Shown here one piece after another: positions 18,567 through 27,326 of a DNA stretch of 64,000 nt. The translations under genes were made by a program, and so were the position numbers. Source of the stretch: Rhizobiaceae bacterium (GTDB taxonomy: Bacteria; Pseudomonadota; Alphaproteobacteria; Rhizobiales; Rhizobiaceae). Under the pieces are notes generated by a model. That model was not told the origin of the DNA. It searched no databases and saw only the letters and a program-made list of their open reading frames with translations. The stretch spans positions 156,848 to 220,847 of the forward strand of contig JARGOX010000010.1 of the NCBI GenBank assembly GCA_029233925.1, read 5' to 3'. Each line of letters opens with the position of its first letter. The first letter of the stretch is position 1.

Positions 18567-19619
18567 ATGAAACGCGCCCGCAAAGCGAAGCGATCCTACG
18601 GCTCCTGGGCGACAGGCAAAGACGTCGCTGCAGCGGCAAAAGTGTCGCTTATTACGGTATCCCGAGCCTTCAGCATGCCAGAACGGCTGGCACCTGAAAC
18701 GCTTAAACGCGTCCAGAAGGTGGCCGAGGATCTTGGCTACATTCCCAACGCCGTTGCCGGAGAGCTGTCTTCACGCCGCAGCAAGGTCGTCGCAGTCGTT
18801 GTTCCGACACTCTCCAATTCAAACTTTGCGCGCACGATCGAAGGTCTCGTCGCCCGGTTGAACAAGGATGGTTATGAACTGCTTTTGTCTTCAAGCGCAT
18901 TTTCTCCCGATCGCGAAGCTGAAATTGTAGCGACGCTGCTGGAACGTCGGCCCGATGGCATTGTGCTGATTGGTAACGATCATTCCCCAAAACTGGAAAA
19001 AATGGTCACTGCGATCGGTATTCCCGTCGTTGAATTGTGGGCTCTCAACGGTCCGATACTGGACATGGCTGTCGGATTCTCCGATTTTGACGCAATGCGC
19101 TCCATGACCTGCCACGTTCTTGATCAGGGCAGGAAATATGTCGGATATGTCGATTTTCATACGCCAGGGATAAGGCGCTACGAGGAGCGGCGAAACGGGT
19201 TCATTGCTGCAGTCCAGGCAAATGGTTGCCCGGACCAATTGATATTCAGCTCCCCGGCTCAAAAGGACTATGAAAGTGGACGTCTGGGGCTGGCCGCTCT
19301 GCTTCAGAGCGAACCGCGCCTTGATGCCATTATCGGATGCACGGATATTCATGCCGCCGGCGCGATTTTCGAATGCGCACGGCGCGGTATTCACGTGCCC
19401 TCCGTCATGTCCATTGCCGGGTTTGGCGATTTTGAAATTGCTGCATCCATCGAACCGGCTCTGACAACCATTCGCTCGCCGGCTTTTGAAATGGGCTGTC
19501 ATGCGGCATCCATGTTGATGGCAAAGATCCACGGAGAAGATGTCAGTGCCAAACCCAAAGATGTCGGGTTCGAAATCGTCTTGCGCGATTCAGTCGCACC
19601 GCACGCATCTGCAGCATGA
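18567..19619 (+). CDS. LacI-family regulator, GntR-like
   Basis: A 350-residue repressor. The helix-turn-helix and hinge helix are at about 16-70 (TGKDVAAAAKVSLITVSRAF, LGYIPNAVAGELSSRRS), followed by the periplasmic-binding-like sensor domain (VVAVVVPTLSNSNFARTIEG to IAGFGDFEIAASIEPALTTI). Wording of the N-terminal and hinge regions is close to E. coli GntR, and the predicted GntR-type operator is present at 16713-16728. GGAGGAAAC precedes the ATG. It probably represses TTT system 1 and the DUF1028 gene until the transported compound or a metabolite binds. Confidence 0.92.
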   Translation: MKRARKAKRSYGSWATGKDVAAAAKVSLITVSRAFSMPERLAPETLKRVQKVAEDLGYIPNAVAGELSSRRSKVVAVVVPTLSNSNFARTIEGLVARLNKDGYELLLSSSAFSPDREAEIVATLLERRPDGIVLIGNDHSPKLEKMVTAIGIPVVELWALNGPILDMAVGFSDFDAMRSMTCHVLDQGRKYVGYVDFHTPGIRRYEERRNGFIAAVQANGCPDQLIFSSPAQKDYESGRLGLAALLQSEPRLDAIIGCTDIHAAGAIFECARRGIHVPSVMSIAGFGDFEIAASIEPALTTIRSPAFEMGCHAASMLMAKIHGEDVSAKPKDVGFEIVLRDSVAPHASAA

Positions 19620-19838
19620 GGATACCGGAGCAAACTGCGGTTGAGCGGGCGGTGCAATAAGGAACCCCGCTTTGCGCCAGGTTTTCCCGGGTACTTGTCG
19701 AAATTGGACTTGGATGGTTTTTTGCAGGCTTTCCTGCATAAGTTAAAATAGACAAAGTGTTCTTGCCGATTTCCTGATCTAAGGATCGGGCCAGCAGGCG
19801 AAGAATTCCCTTGTGAAAGAAAATTGTCGGAGAGCAGC

Positions 19839-20585
19839 TTGTCCAGTGCAAAATATCCAACGGCCCATGGCTACCTGACGGAAATTACCCGGCTCAAGTA
19901 CATAGATGCTGCCGTCGCCAAAAAAGTGCTTCCCAAAGACGCGCACCGCATGCCGGATATCATTTCTCTTTCCGCACCCTCTGATATCACCAAACCCATT
20001 CAGTTCTGGCAATTGTTTTCTGTGCTTGGACAGGATCGTATCGTTGGCATCGTCAGGAACTTCTATGAGCGGGTTTTTGACGATGAAGACTGGTTTCGTT
20101 CGGTTTTTGCCCGGGTGGGCGCAGCAGACCACCATGTCGCCACGCAGGCTGGCCTTTGGCTGGATGTGATGGGGGCGGGGCCTGCTTATCATGGCGGGGA
20201 GTTCCGGCTCAACTTCCATCATACCCACAATGCCATGCAACTGATGAATGAAAAGGGCGCTCAACGATGGGCGAGACTGATGGTAGAGGCTCTGGATGCG
20301 TCAGCAAATCTGATGACTGAGGATAAAAGGGTCAGGCCCAGCCTCAATACGTTTCTCACGCATTTTTTTGGCAAATACGCCGAGGATTTCAAATTCAACA
20401 ATCGTGAAACCTTTGGTGCAACAAACCCGCCATTCAAACGGAAAATCAATTTCCTCAACATGACGGAAGCTGCGATTGAAGCTTTGCCGGAAGATGAATT
20501 GAAAGATGCGCTGATTGAACGTGGTGTCAACGTGGAAATCTACCCCGACAAACGGGCGCTGGTGAACAAGGCATTGAGCTTATGA
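19839..20585 (+). CDS. Truncated-globin-like haem protein with C-terminal extension
   Basis: About 248 residues. The centre has the truncated-haemoglobin pattern: FWQLFSVLGQDRIVGIVRNF, YERVFDDEDWFRSVFARVG, H in DHHVATQAGLWLDVMGAG, proximal-histidine region RLNFHHTHNAMQ, and RWARLMVEALD. A further 80 or so residues, including NRETFGATNPPFKRKINF and a charged end (EDELKDALIERGVNVEIYPD), extend it beyond a normal 120-150 residue globin. No ATG is available; TTG 19839 follows GGAG by six bases, and TTG 19824 is an alternative. Role could be oxygen or NO chemistry; no reductase partner is beside it. Confidence 0.75.
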   Translation: MSSAKYPTAHGYLTEITRLKYIDAAVAKKVLPKDAHRMPDIISLSAPSDITKPIQFWQLFSVLGQDRIVGIVRNFYERVFDDEDWFRSVFARVGAADHHVATQAGLWLDVMGAGPAYHGGEFRLNFHHTHNAMQLMNEKGAQRWARLMVEALDASANLMTEDKRVRPSLNTFLTHFFGKYAEDFKFNNRETFGATNPPFKRKINFLNMTEAAIEALPEDELKDALIERGVNVEIYPDKRALVNKALSL

Positions 20586-20838
20586 TCTCTGATTTGCCCC
20601 CTGTTTCAAGGCCGGTGACAAGACGCTTTGTTCTGACAGACGTTTTTTGCGCTGGAGATTTTCTTGGGGTTGGGCTTCGTGCGATTGCATAATACAGGAC
20701 TTTGCGCGCATGATCAGCGCGGTGCGAAGGGGGCAAATAATCAAAACTCTGACTGTTCATAACGGACTGCCGAGAATCTGATTTGCTCCTTTCACACAAC
20801 AATTCTTGCCTGGACAGATACTTGGGAAAACGAATCTG

Positions 20839-22494
20839 ATGACAAAGAAGCCGAATGTTCTATGGATCATGGCTGATCAACTGCGGTTTGATTATCTGAG
20901 CTGCTACGGTCACCCGCATCTACACACGCCCCATATCGACAGTCTGGCCGCGCGTGGCGTTCGCTTTACCAATACCTATGTGCAATCGCCGGTATGCGGA
21001 CCTTCGCGCATGTCCGCCTATACGGGGCGATATGTTCGCAGCCATGGATCGACCTGGAACGGCATACCCTTGAGGGTAGGCGAGCCCACGCTGGGTGATC
21101 ATCTTCGCGGTGCAGGCATACGTGCCGGGCTTGTGGGAAAAACCCACATGGTTGCGGATGCGGAAGGCATGGCCTGGCTGGGCGTCGATCCCAAGAGTGA
21201 AATTGGTGTGCGCGTATCCGAATGTGGTTTTGAACCTTTTGAAAGGGACGACGGTCTTCATCCTGACAGCATTGGGCAGCGCTGGTCGGCCTATGACGAT
21301 TATCTGATGGCATTGGGCTATAAATCCGACAATCCCTGGGAGGATTTTGCAAACTCTGGCATCGATGAGGATGGGGCGCTGATGTCCGCCTGGCTGCTGA
21401 AGAATTCCCGTCTGGAGGCGAATATTCCGGAGGAACATTCAGAAACGGCCTATATGACCAACCGCGCCATGGATTTCATGGAGGACGCCATGCAGCAGGA
21501 GGAGCCCTGGCTGTGTCACTTGAGCTATATCAAGCCCCATTGGCCCTATATTGTTCCCGCACCCTATCATGACATGTATGGCCCTGAACACATCATCGCA
21601 CCGATCAGGTCTTCCGCCGAGCGCGACACCGACCACCCCTTGTTGCGCGCCTATCTGCAATCGCGCGTCTGTCGCTGTTTTGCGCGTGACCAGGTGCGCG
21701 AGCATGTAATCCCCGCCTATATGGGGCTGATCAAACAACTCGATGACAATCTGGGTCGATTGTTTGCCTGGATGGATGAGAAGGGCCTGAGCGAAAACAC
21801 CATTGTCGCCTTCACCTCCGATCATGGCGATTACATGGGCGACCACTGGATGGGCGACAAGGATTTCTATCATCAGTCAGCCGTAAAGGTACCCCTGATT
21901 ATCTGCGACCCGAGACCTGCAGCAAACCATACGCGCGGCAGTGTTTCAGATGCTTTGGTGGAAATGATTGATCTTGCGCCGACGTTCATGGACGCTCTGG
22001 GCTGCCCGCCCAAACCCCATGTCCTGGAAGGCCGGAATCTGATGCCGCTGCTGCATGGAAAAGACGGCTTTTCCAGGCGGTATGTGATCAGTGAGCATGA
22101 TTATTCCAGCTTTGAAATGGCACGGGCACTCGAGGTGCCGCAGGAGGATGCCCGTACTGTGATGATTTTTGACGGGCGCTGGAAATACATAAGATGCGAA
22201 GGCTTCAGACCGTTTCTGTTTGATCTTGAATTGGATCCTGATGAGCTTGATGACATCGGGGGATCCGATCTGCAACAGCATTGTGAAGCGCGCGAGCGGA
22301 TGGAGAAGGCCCTGATGACTTGGTCCCTGCAACATCATGCCCGCATAACGGCCAACGCGGAGCTCGTGTCGCGGTTGCCGCTAACCGCGGAATTTGGAAT
22401 TTTGATCGGGTTCTGGGATGAGGCCGAATATGAACAGGCGACAGGAAAGCCGTTCAGCAGCCTTGTTCCCACCGGGCCTGCGACAGTGGATTGA
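20839..22494 (+). CDS. Sulfatase / phosphonate monoester hydrolase superfamily enzyme
   Basis: A 551-residue alkaline-phosphatase-superfamily hydrolase. Metal ligands start at MADQLRFD (D13), and the formylglycine cassette is C53-G-P-S-R57 in VCGPSRMSAYTGRYV. A second metal cluster is in FTSDHGDYMGDH. There is no signal peptide, so it should be cytoplasmic. The Cys must be oxidised to formylglycine by a maturation enzyme that is not in this window. The sequence around the cassette and WNGIPLRVGEPTLGDHLR fits the arylsulfatase/phosphonate monoesterase branch; the ester hydrolysed is not certain. It lies between the globin gene and the catabolic cluster. Confidence 0.9.
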   Translation: MTKKPNVLWIMADQLRFDYLSCYGHPHLHTPHIDSLAARGVRFTNTYVQSPVCGPSRMSAYTGRYVRSHGSTWNGIPLRVGEPTLGDHLRGAGIRAGLVGKTHMVADAEGMAWLGVDPKSEIGVRVSECGFEPFERDDGLHPDSIGQRWSAYDDYLMALGYKSDNPWEDFANSGIDEDGALMSAWLLKNSRLEANIPEEHSETAYMTNRAMDFMEDAMQQEEPWLCHLSYIKPHWPYIVPAPYHDMYGPEHIIAPIRSSAERDTDHPLLRAYLQSRVCRCFARDQVREHVIPAYMGLIKQLDDNLGRLFAWMDEKGLSENTIVAFTSDHGDYMGDHWMGDKDFYHQSAVKVPLIICDPRPAANHTRGSVSDALVEMIDLAPTFMDALGCPPKPHVLEGRNLMPLLHGKDGFSRRYVISEHDYSSFEMARALEVPQEDARTVMIFDGRWKYIRCEGFRPFLFDLELDPDELDDIGGSDLQQHCEARERMEKALMTWSLQHHARITANAELVSRLPLTAEFGILIGFWDEAEYEQATGKPFSSLVPTGPATVD

Positions 22495-22553
22495 AAAAAC
22501 ACGGTGGCTGCTGATCGGCTATCACCAGCTTCCTGCGCCTGCCGTGAACAATA

Positions 22554-23429
22554 TTATTCCAGCCCGATCCGCAATCCATCGCTGCCGATATGAAGCGACC
22601 CATCCCAGGTGGGCCTGACGGCACGGCGCCAATCCTCGTCGGTGAAATCGGGATCATCGGAAGGGATCAGATGGTTCAGTGCCAGTGCCTTGACGTCAGC
22701 CTGCGTGGCGATCTTTCCTGCATCGCCGGCCATCGTGTGGGAGCGCAGCCAATGTTTCATCAGCCGGTCATCCGTGTTGCCGATCCGCTTGAACAGGGCG
22801 TCGAGGGCCTCACCCAGCATGGCTTCATGGATGAGGAGGTTCGCGTCCCGGGCAAATTCGGCGAGCTTTGGCAGGTAGGCGGTGTCGCCCGAAAAGACCA
22901 CATCATGCCTGCGCCCGGAAAACCGAAGGGAGAATGTATCGATCAGCGGCGGATGTGTGTTGCGCATCGCTGAGACCGTCAGCGCGCGACTGTTCAATAC
23001 GGGCCCATCGTCCAGGGTCTTGAAAGACACCAGTGCGGCAAGGTCAGGCCTGCCTTCATCCGCCATTCTCAATTCGATATCGGCCTTCATGGCGCAGAGG
23101 AAATGCTGCCAGTACTGGTCAGCGCCCTTGGGCGCAAAGACAGTGACCGGGGTTTTCAGGCCTGCCGTCCAGGCCGTGTGCAGCAGGCCGCCCAGTTCCA
23201 GATAATGATCGGAATGCAGATGCGTAATGAAAATCAGCTCCAGGTCTTTCAGCGCCATGCCCTGATCGACAAGACCGCGGGTGACACCCAGGCCGCAATC
23301 GACGACGATTTTCCGGCCTTCCAATACAAGCAGGCTGGACGTCGGGTTTGTTGACCCCGGACGGATGGCCGGGCCACCCTTGGTGCCAAGAAGGGCAACG
23401 AAATTGTCTGTATCGCCAATTGTCTTCAT
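22554..23429 (-). CDS. MBL-fold metallo-hydrolase (RNase Z / AtsA-like)
   Basis: A 291-residue dinuclear zinc hydrolase. The motif THLHSDH (H70, H72, D74, H75), H159 in RNTHPP and D182 in FSGDTAYL give the metal ligands, and HEAM and LNHLIP complete the fold. The order and spacing resemble the RNase Z/alkylsulfatase AtsA branch. It follows the aminotransferase gene by 30 bases on the same strand and so belongs to the IclR-aminotransferase unit. It may open a lactone, ester or thioester in the catabolic route; the substrate is not known. Confidence 0.88.
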   Translation of the reverse strand: MKTIGDTDNFVALLGTKGGPAIRPGSTNPTSSLLVLEGRKIVVDCGLGVTRGLVDQGMALKDLELIFITHLHSDHYLELGGLLHTAWTAGLKTPVTVFAPKGADQYWQHFLCAMKADIELRMADEGRPDLAALVSFKTLDDGPVLNSRALTVSAMRNTHPPLIDTFSLRFSGRRHDVVFSGDTAYLPKLAEFARDANLLIHEAMLGEALDALFKRIGNTDDRLMKHWLRSHTMAGDAGKIATQADVKALALNHLIPSDDPDFTDEDWRRAVRPTWDGSLHIGSDGLRIGLE

Positions 23430-23459
23430 CGAAATGGTCCCAAATCGCTTTCGTTCCTA

Positions 23460-24818
23460 TCAAAGGGCGCTGAAGCCGGCATCCAGTGCCCCAAGCACCT
23501 GATCGACGTCACTTTGTGAAATGATGAGTGGCGGCGACAGGATGACATTCGGTCCGGATATGCGCACCATCACACCATTCTCATAGGCAACCTCCTGAAA
23601 TCTGGCGGTTGTTGCCTTGTCGATCGGGGCCTTTGTTGCCCGGTCACGCACCAATTCCATGGCCGCCATCAATCCGTGGCCGCCGCGGATGTCACCGATG
23701 ATTGCGTGTTTTTCCATCAGCGCTTCAATGCCTTGGAAGAGCTGGGTTCCCCGGGCGGCTGCATTTGTCTTGACGTCGAGCCTTCTGGTTTCCGCAAGGC
23801 AGGCAAGAGCGGCGGCAGCACCCACGGGATGGCCGGAATAGGTATAGCCGTGGCCGATGGACGCTGCGCCTGTCTTGTCATTTTCGAAGACATCGACGAA
23901 GTGCTGCGCCATCATGACGGCACCGAAGGGGAAAAATCCATTGGTGATGGCTTTTGCCGTGCACATCAGGTCCGGTTTGACGCCCCAGAGGCGCGAACCG
24001 CTCCAGGCGCCCGAGCGCCCGAAGGCCGTGATCACTTCATCGGCGATCAACAGAATGCCGTTTCGGTCACAGATCTCGCGCACCATCGGCATGAGGGACT
24101 TGTGCGGCGGGATCACGCCTCCGGCCCCCAGGATCGGTTCCATGATAAAGGCGGCAATGGTGCCTGCGCCCTGAAAGGCGATTTCATCTTCCAGCGCTGC
24201 CGCACAGAGCTTCGCCAGTTTGGCCGGGTCGGTTTCATCAAAGGGATTGCGGTAGGTGTAAGGCGCGGGAATATGATGGCAGCCAGGCAGAAGCGGCTCG
24301 TAGGGTGTGCGAAAATTGGCGTTTCCGTTGATCGACGCCCCACCCATGTGGGTGCCATGATAGCCTTTCTTCAGGCTGATGAATTTGACCCGGCCATGTT
24401 CGCCTCTGATCTTGTGGAATTGCCGCGCCAGGCGCAGGGCTGTTTCAACACTGTCTGATCCGCCCGAGGTGAAAAAGGCCCGCACCAGTCCGTCTTCGGC
24501 GAAGAAATCGGCGAGCTCGTAGGAAAGCGTGATGATGGCGTCGTTGGATGTGCCGCGAAATATGGAATAATAGGGAAGTGCATCAAGCTGTTGGGTGATG
24601 GCTTCTTTCACAGGTGCGCAAGAGTAGCCAAGGTTTACATTCCAAAGGCCGCCGACCGCATCGATGGTTTCCTTGCCATCAACATCGCGAATGCGCACAC
24701 CTGAACCACCGGTGATGATCTTCGGCGGGTTTGCCAGACTGTCGGCAGGGTGCGCCATCGGATGAAACATGTGGCGCGCATTGTTTTCTTTGAGGAAGTT
24801 GATGTTCTGGGAATTCAT
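23460..24818 (-). CDS. Class III PLP-dependent aminotransferase
   Basis: A 452-residue fold-type I aminotransferase. Cofactor residues: the SGGSDSVETALRLAR phosphate-binding segment, KGYHGTHMGGAS, D260 in LLIADEVITAFGR and Schiff-base lysine K289 in MCTAKAITNGFFPFGA. The pattern is that of omega-aminotransferases (beta-alanine, taurine or polyamine to pyruvate). GGAG precedes ATG 24818, which overlaps the IclR stop by four bases (ATGA). It probably converts an amine to an aldehyde that the aldehyde dehydrogenase at 28926-30410 oxidises. Confidence 0.92.
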   Translation of the reverse strand: MNSQNINFLKENNARHMFHPMAHPADSLANPPKIITGGSGVRIRDVDGKETIDAVGGLWNVNLGYSCAPVKEAITQQLDALPYYSIFRGTSNDAIITLSYELADFFAEDGLVRAFFTSGGSDSVETALRLARQFHKIRGEHGRVKFISLKKGYHGTHMGGASINGNANFRTPYEPLLPGCHHIPAPYTYRNPFDETDPAKLAKLCAAALEDEIAFQGAGTIAAFIMEPILGAGGVIPPHKSLMPMVREICDRNGILLIADEVITAFGRSGAWSGSRLWGVKPDLMCTAKAITNGFFPFGAVMMAQHFVDVFENDKTGAASIGHGYTYSGHPVGAAAALACLAETRRLDVKTNAAARGTQLFQGIEALMEKHAIIGDIRGGHGLMAAMELVRDRATKAPIDKATTARFQEVAYENGVMVRISGPNVILSPPLIISQSDVDQVLGALDAGFSAL

Positions 24819-25642
24819 GATTGTCGCTCCATTTGTCCGCGGCCCTGGGCCGCCTCGTTCCATACCTGTTTCAGGTCTTCGGGGATTGCGCCCCCCAACT
24901 CTGCCGAAATCGCTGTCGCTGCGTTCCACAATAAATTGACGAAACGCATCCTCGAATCGTCGTTCATTCTCGAAGCCGGGACGGCAATCGTGATCGTGCC
25001 GTAGGCGATCGCCCTGTCTTCGAAAAACGGAGCGGCAATCGAGCAGATTTCGGCCTCATAGGTCTGATTGGTGAAAGAATATCCCTGCCGCCGTGTCTTT
25101 TCGACCATGGCATTGAGTTCATTGTGATCGGTAACCGTGTGCTGCGTAAACCTGTCCAATGTCTTCGAGGCGGTGTGCTGCAGGAGGTTGGGCGGACCAA
25201 AGGCCAGAGCACAGATTCCGGAGGCTGTTGCATGCAGGGGCAGGATGTCGGCTTCGGAAAAATACACCCTTGTTCCGCCAGAGCCTGTGTCACGGAAATA
25301 CAGTGACGACATGCCGTATCCCTGGCCATATCCCTGGATAAGGGATGCATGAACCAGTTCATCGCTCTGGAGTGAAAGTTCATCCACCCATTGTGACACG
25401 ATGCGTCGCGCCGGGAATGTCCTTTCGCGCACGGCAGAAAGCCTCAATACGGCAGCACCCAACCGGTATTTTCGTGTGTAGGGATTCTGATCCAGGAACC
25501 CGTTTGATTCCAGTTCAGCCAGGTGCCGATGCACGGTGGCTTTATCCTGTCCCGTCAGGCGACTGAACTCCGCCAAACCGATTTCCGGCATGAGCTCGGA
25601 AAAATAATTTAACAGATTCAATGCCTTTGATATTTTTCCCAT
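24815..25642 (-). CDS. IclR-family transcriptional regulator
   Basis: A 275-residue regulator. The N-terminal winged helix (ALNLLNYFSE, LAEFSRLTGQDKATVHRHLA, YTRKYRLGAAVLRL) is followed by the IclR effector domain (LHATASGICALAFG, RRQGYSFTNQTYEAEICSIA). It is translationally coupled to the aminotransferase gene and divergent from TTT system 2. A perfect palindrome at 25654-25668 lies 12 bases upstream of its start, a likely shared operator for self-control and for the rightward catabolic operon. Confidence 0.93.
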   Translation of the reverse strand: MGKISKALNLLNYFSELMPEIGLAEFSRLTGQDKATVHRHLAELESNGFLDQNPYTRKYRLGAAVLRLSAVRERTFPARRIVSQWVDELSLQSDELVHASLIQGYGQGYGMSSLYFRDTGSGGTRVYFSEADILPLHATASGICALAFGPPNLLQHTASKTLDRFTQHTVTDHNELNAMVEKTRRQGYSFTNQTYEAEICSIAAPFFEDRAIAYGTITIAVPASRMNDDSRMRFVNLLWNAATAISAELGGAIPEDLKQVWNEAAQGRGQMERQS

Positions 25643-25653
25643 TCAATTTTCCC

Positions 25654-25668
25654 ACCAGATCATCTGGT
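25654..25668. promoter_or_regulatory. Perfect 7-1-7 palindrome, candidate IclR operator
   Basis: ACCAGAT, C, ATCTGGT in the 128-base region between the IclR gene and tctC of system 2. Position and symmetry suit an IclR-family binding site; no experimental match is claimed. Confidence 0.6.
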
Positions 25669-25693
25669 CTTCCATCCGAAGCTGCTCAATAAG

Positions 25694-25724
25694 TTGACAG
25701 ACTTCAATTTTGGTAGCAAGATAA
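25694..25724 (+). promoter_or_regulatory. Candidate promoter of the second TTT operon
   Basis: A perfect -35 TTGACA (25694-25699), then an A-rich -10-like stretch around 25718-25724 (AAGATAA). The palindrome at 25654-25668 lies just upstream of the -35, a position compatible with activation in this direction and repression of the IclR gene. The -10 is weak. Confidence 0.4.
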
Positions 25725-25770
25725 AAATGCAACGCCGGTTTAAATAATGAACCGAAACTGGGAGAAACAT

Positions 25771-26715
25771 ATGAAATCGCTGCTTACCTTGGCGCTTGCC
25801 GCCACAGTCTCGCTAGGCACCCTTGCCGCAACCCCTTCATTTGCTGAATATCCTGAAAAACCGGTCGCCTTTGTCGTGCCCTGGGCACCAGGTGATCTGG
25901 AAGACGTTCTCACACGCATGATCGCCGAAGACTTTCAGGCCAAATACGGCTCGCCGGCTGCGGTGCTGAACAAGCCCGGCGGTGGCGGTGGTCCGTTTCC
26001 CGGCGCCATATTCGTCGCCAATGAGCCTGCTGATGGTTACACAGTGGGTTCATTTGTTGTCGGGGTACCAACCGTTGGGCCGCAAATCGGCATCGACGAA
26101 CTGAATCCGAATCCCTTCGAGCCACTGGGCATCTTTCTGACCTATCCTTTCGTCATCGTCGCGGGACAGGATGCGCCCTATGATGATATTGACGGTCTGG
26201 CGGAATATGCCAAAACCAATGATGTCGCGCTTGGCCATTTCGGTGCGCCCCTGCCACCGACGCAGGTGACCCTTGCCCTGGCAAAGTCGAAAGGCTTCAG
26301 CTTTGCATCCGATGCTGCATTTGATGCGCTGGACTGCAATACCCTGGCCTCCGGTGATGTCGATGTAATGAACACAACGCTGCAACTGGTTCTTCCCTGC
26401 CTCGACAAGGTCAAGGTGCTGGCCTCGATCGGCAAAGAGCGTATTCCACTGACACCCGATACACCGACGGTTTCGGAACTGGTGCCGGCAATCAATCTGG
26501 CGCTATGGAATGGTCTGTTTGTACGCAAGGATACGCCCGCGGATGCCCGCGAAAAGATCATTGCGGTGGCAAAGGAAACGATCATGTCAGAGCGGGCGCA
26601 GAAGCTTGCCAGCGAAACAGGCGCTCTTCTTTACTGGCAGGATGCCGATGAATCCACAGCGCAGATCGAGGCCGATATCAAGGCCCAGGGCGTGATTGCC
26701 GATATTCTGAAATAA
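25771..26715 (+). CDS. tctC: TTT substrate-binding protein TctC, Bug family (system 2)
   Basis: A 314-residue periplasmic receptor. Signal peptide MKSLLTLALAATVSLGTLAA with cleavage after PSFA. Bug-family segments: AFVVPWAPGDLEDVLTRMIA, VLNKPGGGGGPFPGAIFVAN and a C-terminal KETIMSERAQKLASETGA helix. In place of the common GG in the first ligand loop there is GDLED, an acidic substitution that may favour a positively charged or zwitterionic ligand (inference). GGAG precedes ATG 25771; an earlier frame start is not used. First gene of the rightward operon. Confidence 0.93.
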   Translation: MKSLLTLALAATVSLGTLAATPSFAEYPEKPVAFVVPWAPGDLEDVLTRMIAEDFQAKYGSPAAVLNKPGGGGGPFPGAIFVANEPADGYTVGSFVVGVPTVGPQIGIDELNPNPFEPLGIFLTYPFVIVAGQDAPYDDIDGLAEYAKTNDVALGHFGAPLPPTQVTLALAKSKGFSFASDAAFDALDCNTLASGDVDVMNTTLQLVLPCLDKVKVLASIGKERIPLTPDTPTVSELVPAINLALWNGLFVRKDTPADAREKIIAVAKETIMSERAQKLASETGALLYWQDADESTAQIEADIKAQGVIADILK

Positions 26716-26726
26716 CCCAGATAAAG

Positions 26727-26749
26727 GGCAGCGCGACTGTCGCGCTGCC
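26727..26749 (+). other. Intra-operon RNA hairpin after tctC
   Basis: GGCAGCGCG, five-base loop (ACTGT), CGCGCTGCC: a perfect nine-base-pair stem between tctC and tctB with no T run. Such hairpins often protect the binding-protein mRNA or cause partial termination so that the receptor outnumbers the permease. Almost the same stem recurs at 28860-28883. Confidence 0.6.
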
Positions 26750-26774
26750 TGTTCCATTGTGAGGCGGGAAAAGC

Positions 26775-27317
26775 ATGCTGGTTCAAATCAAGACTTTGAA
26801 GCAATTGTTTCAACGGCACCGGCGGCCTGGCAATCTGTTTTTTGCGACGTTTTTTCTGATCCTCTCCCTCTTCCTTCTGAGCCAGATCGGCAACCAGACC
26901 GTTTGGAAGTCCTCGACAAAGTTTTATGCGCAACCCGCCTTGTGGCCGATTGTCTCGCTGGTTGGAATGGCCTTGTTTGCGCTGCTCAACTGGATCAGCG
27001 CCTGGGTCTCCCCGAAGATTGCCGGCAGATGGCTTGAGATTCAGTTCTGGCTTCGCTCTTTCGAATATGTCCTGTGGTTCATGGCCTATGTCTATGTGGT
27101 TCCGCTGCTTGGCTATCTGCCCTCCACGGTTCTCTTCGCCGTCGTTCTGGCATTGCGCGTGGGATACAGGACCCCCAAAATGATCGGTTTCTCGGTGCTC
27201 ATGGCGGTGAGTGTCGTCGTCGTTTTCAAGTCATTTCTGCAGGTCAGAGTGCCAGGCGGCCAGATCTACGAATGGCTGCCCGATTTCATGCGTTCATTCA
27301 TGCTGACCTATTTCTAG
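26775..27317 (+). CDS. tctB: Tripartite tricarboxylate transporter small subunit TctB (system 2)
   Basis: A 180-residue membrane protein with about four to five helices: LFFATFFLILSLFLL, PALWPIVSLVGMALFALLNW, FVYVVPLLG-like segment WFMAYVYVVPLLGYLPSTVL, and FSVLMAVSVVVVFKSFLQVR. This spacing and the PxLGYL turn are typical of TctB. GAGG lies before the ATG. It sits ten bases upstream of tctA. Confidence 0.85.
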   Translation: MLVQIKTLKQLFQRHRRPGNLFFATFFLILSLFLLSQIGNQTVWKSSTKFYAQPALWPIVSLVGMALFALLNWISAWVSPKIAGRWLEIQFWLRSFEYVLWFMAYVYVVPLLGYLPSTVLFAVVLALRVGYRTPKMIGFSVLMAVSVVVVFKSFLQVRVPGGQIYEWLPDFMRSFMLTYF

Positions 27318-27326
27318 GAAAATCTG

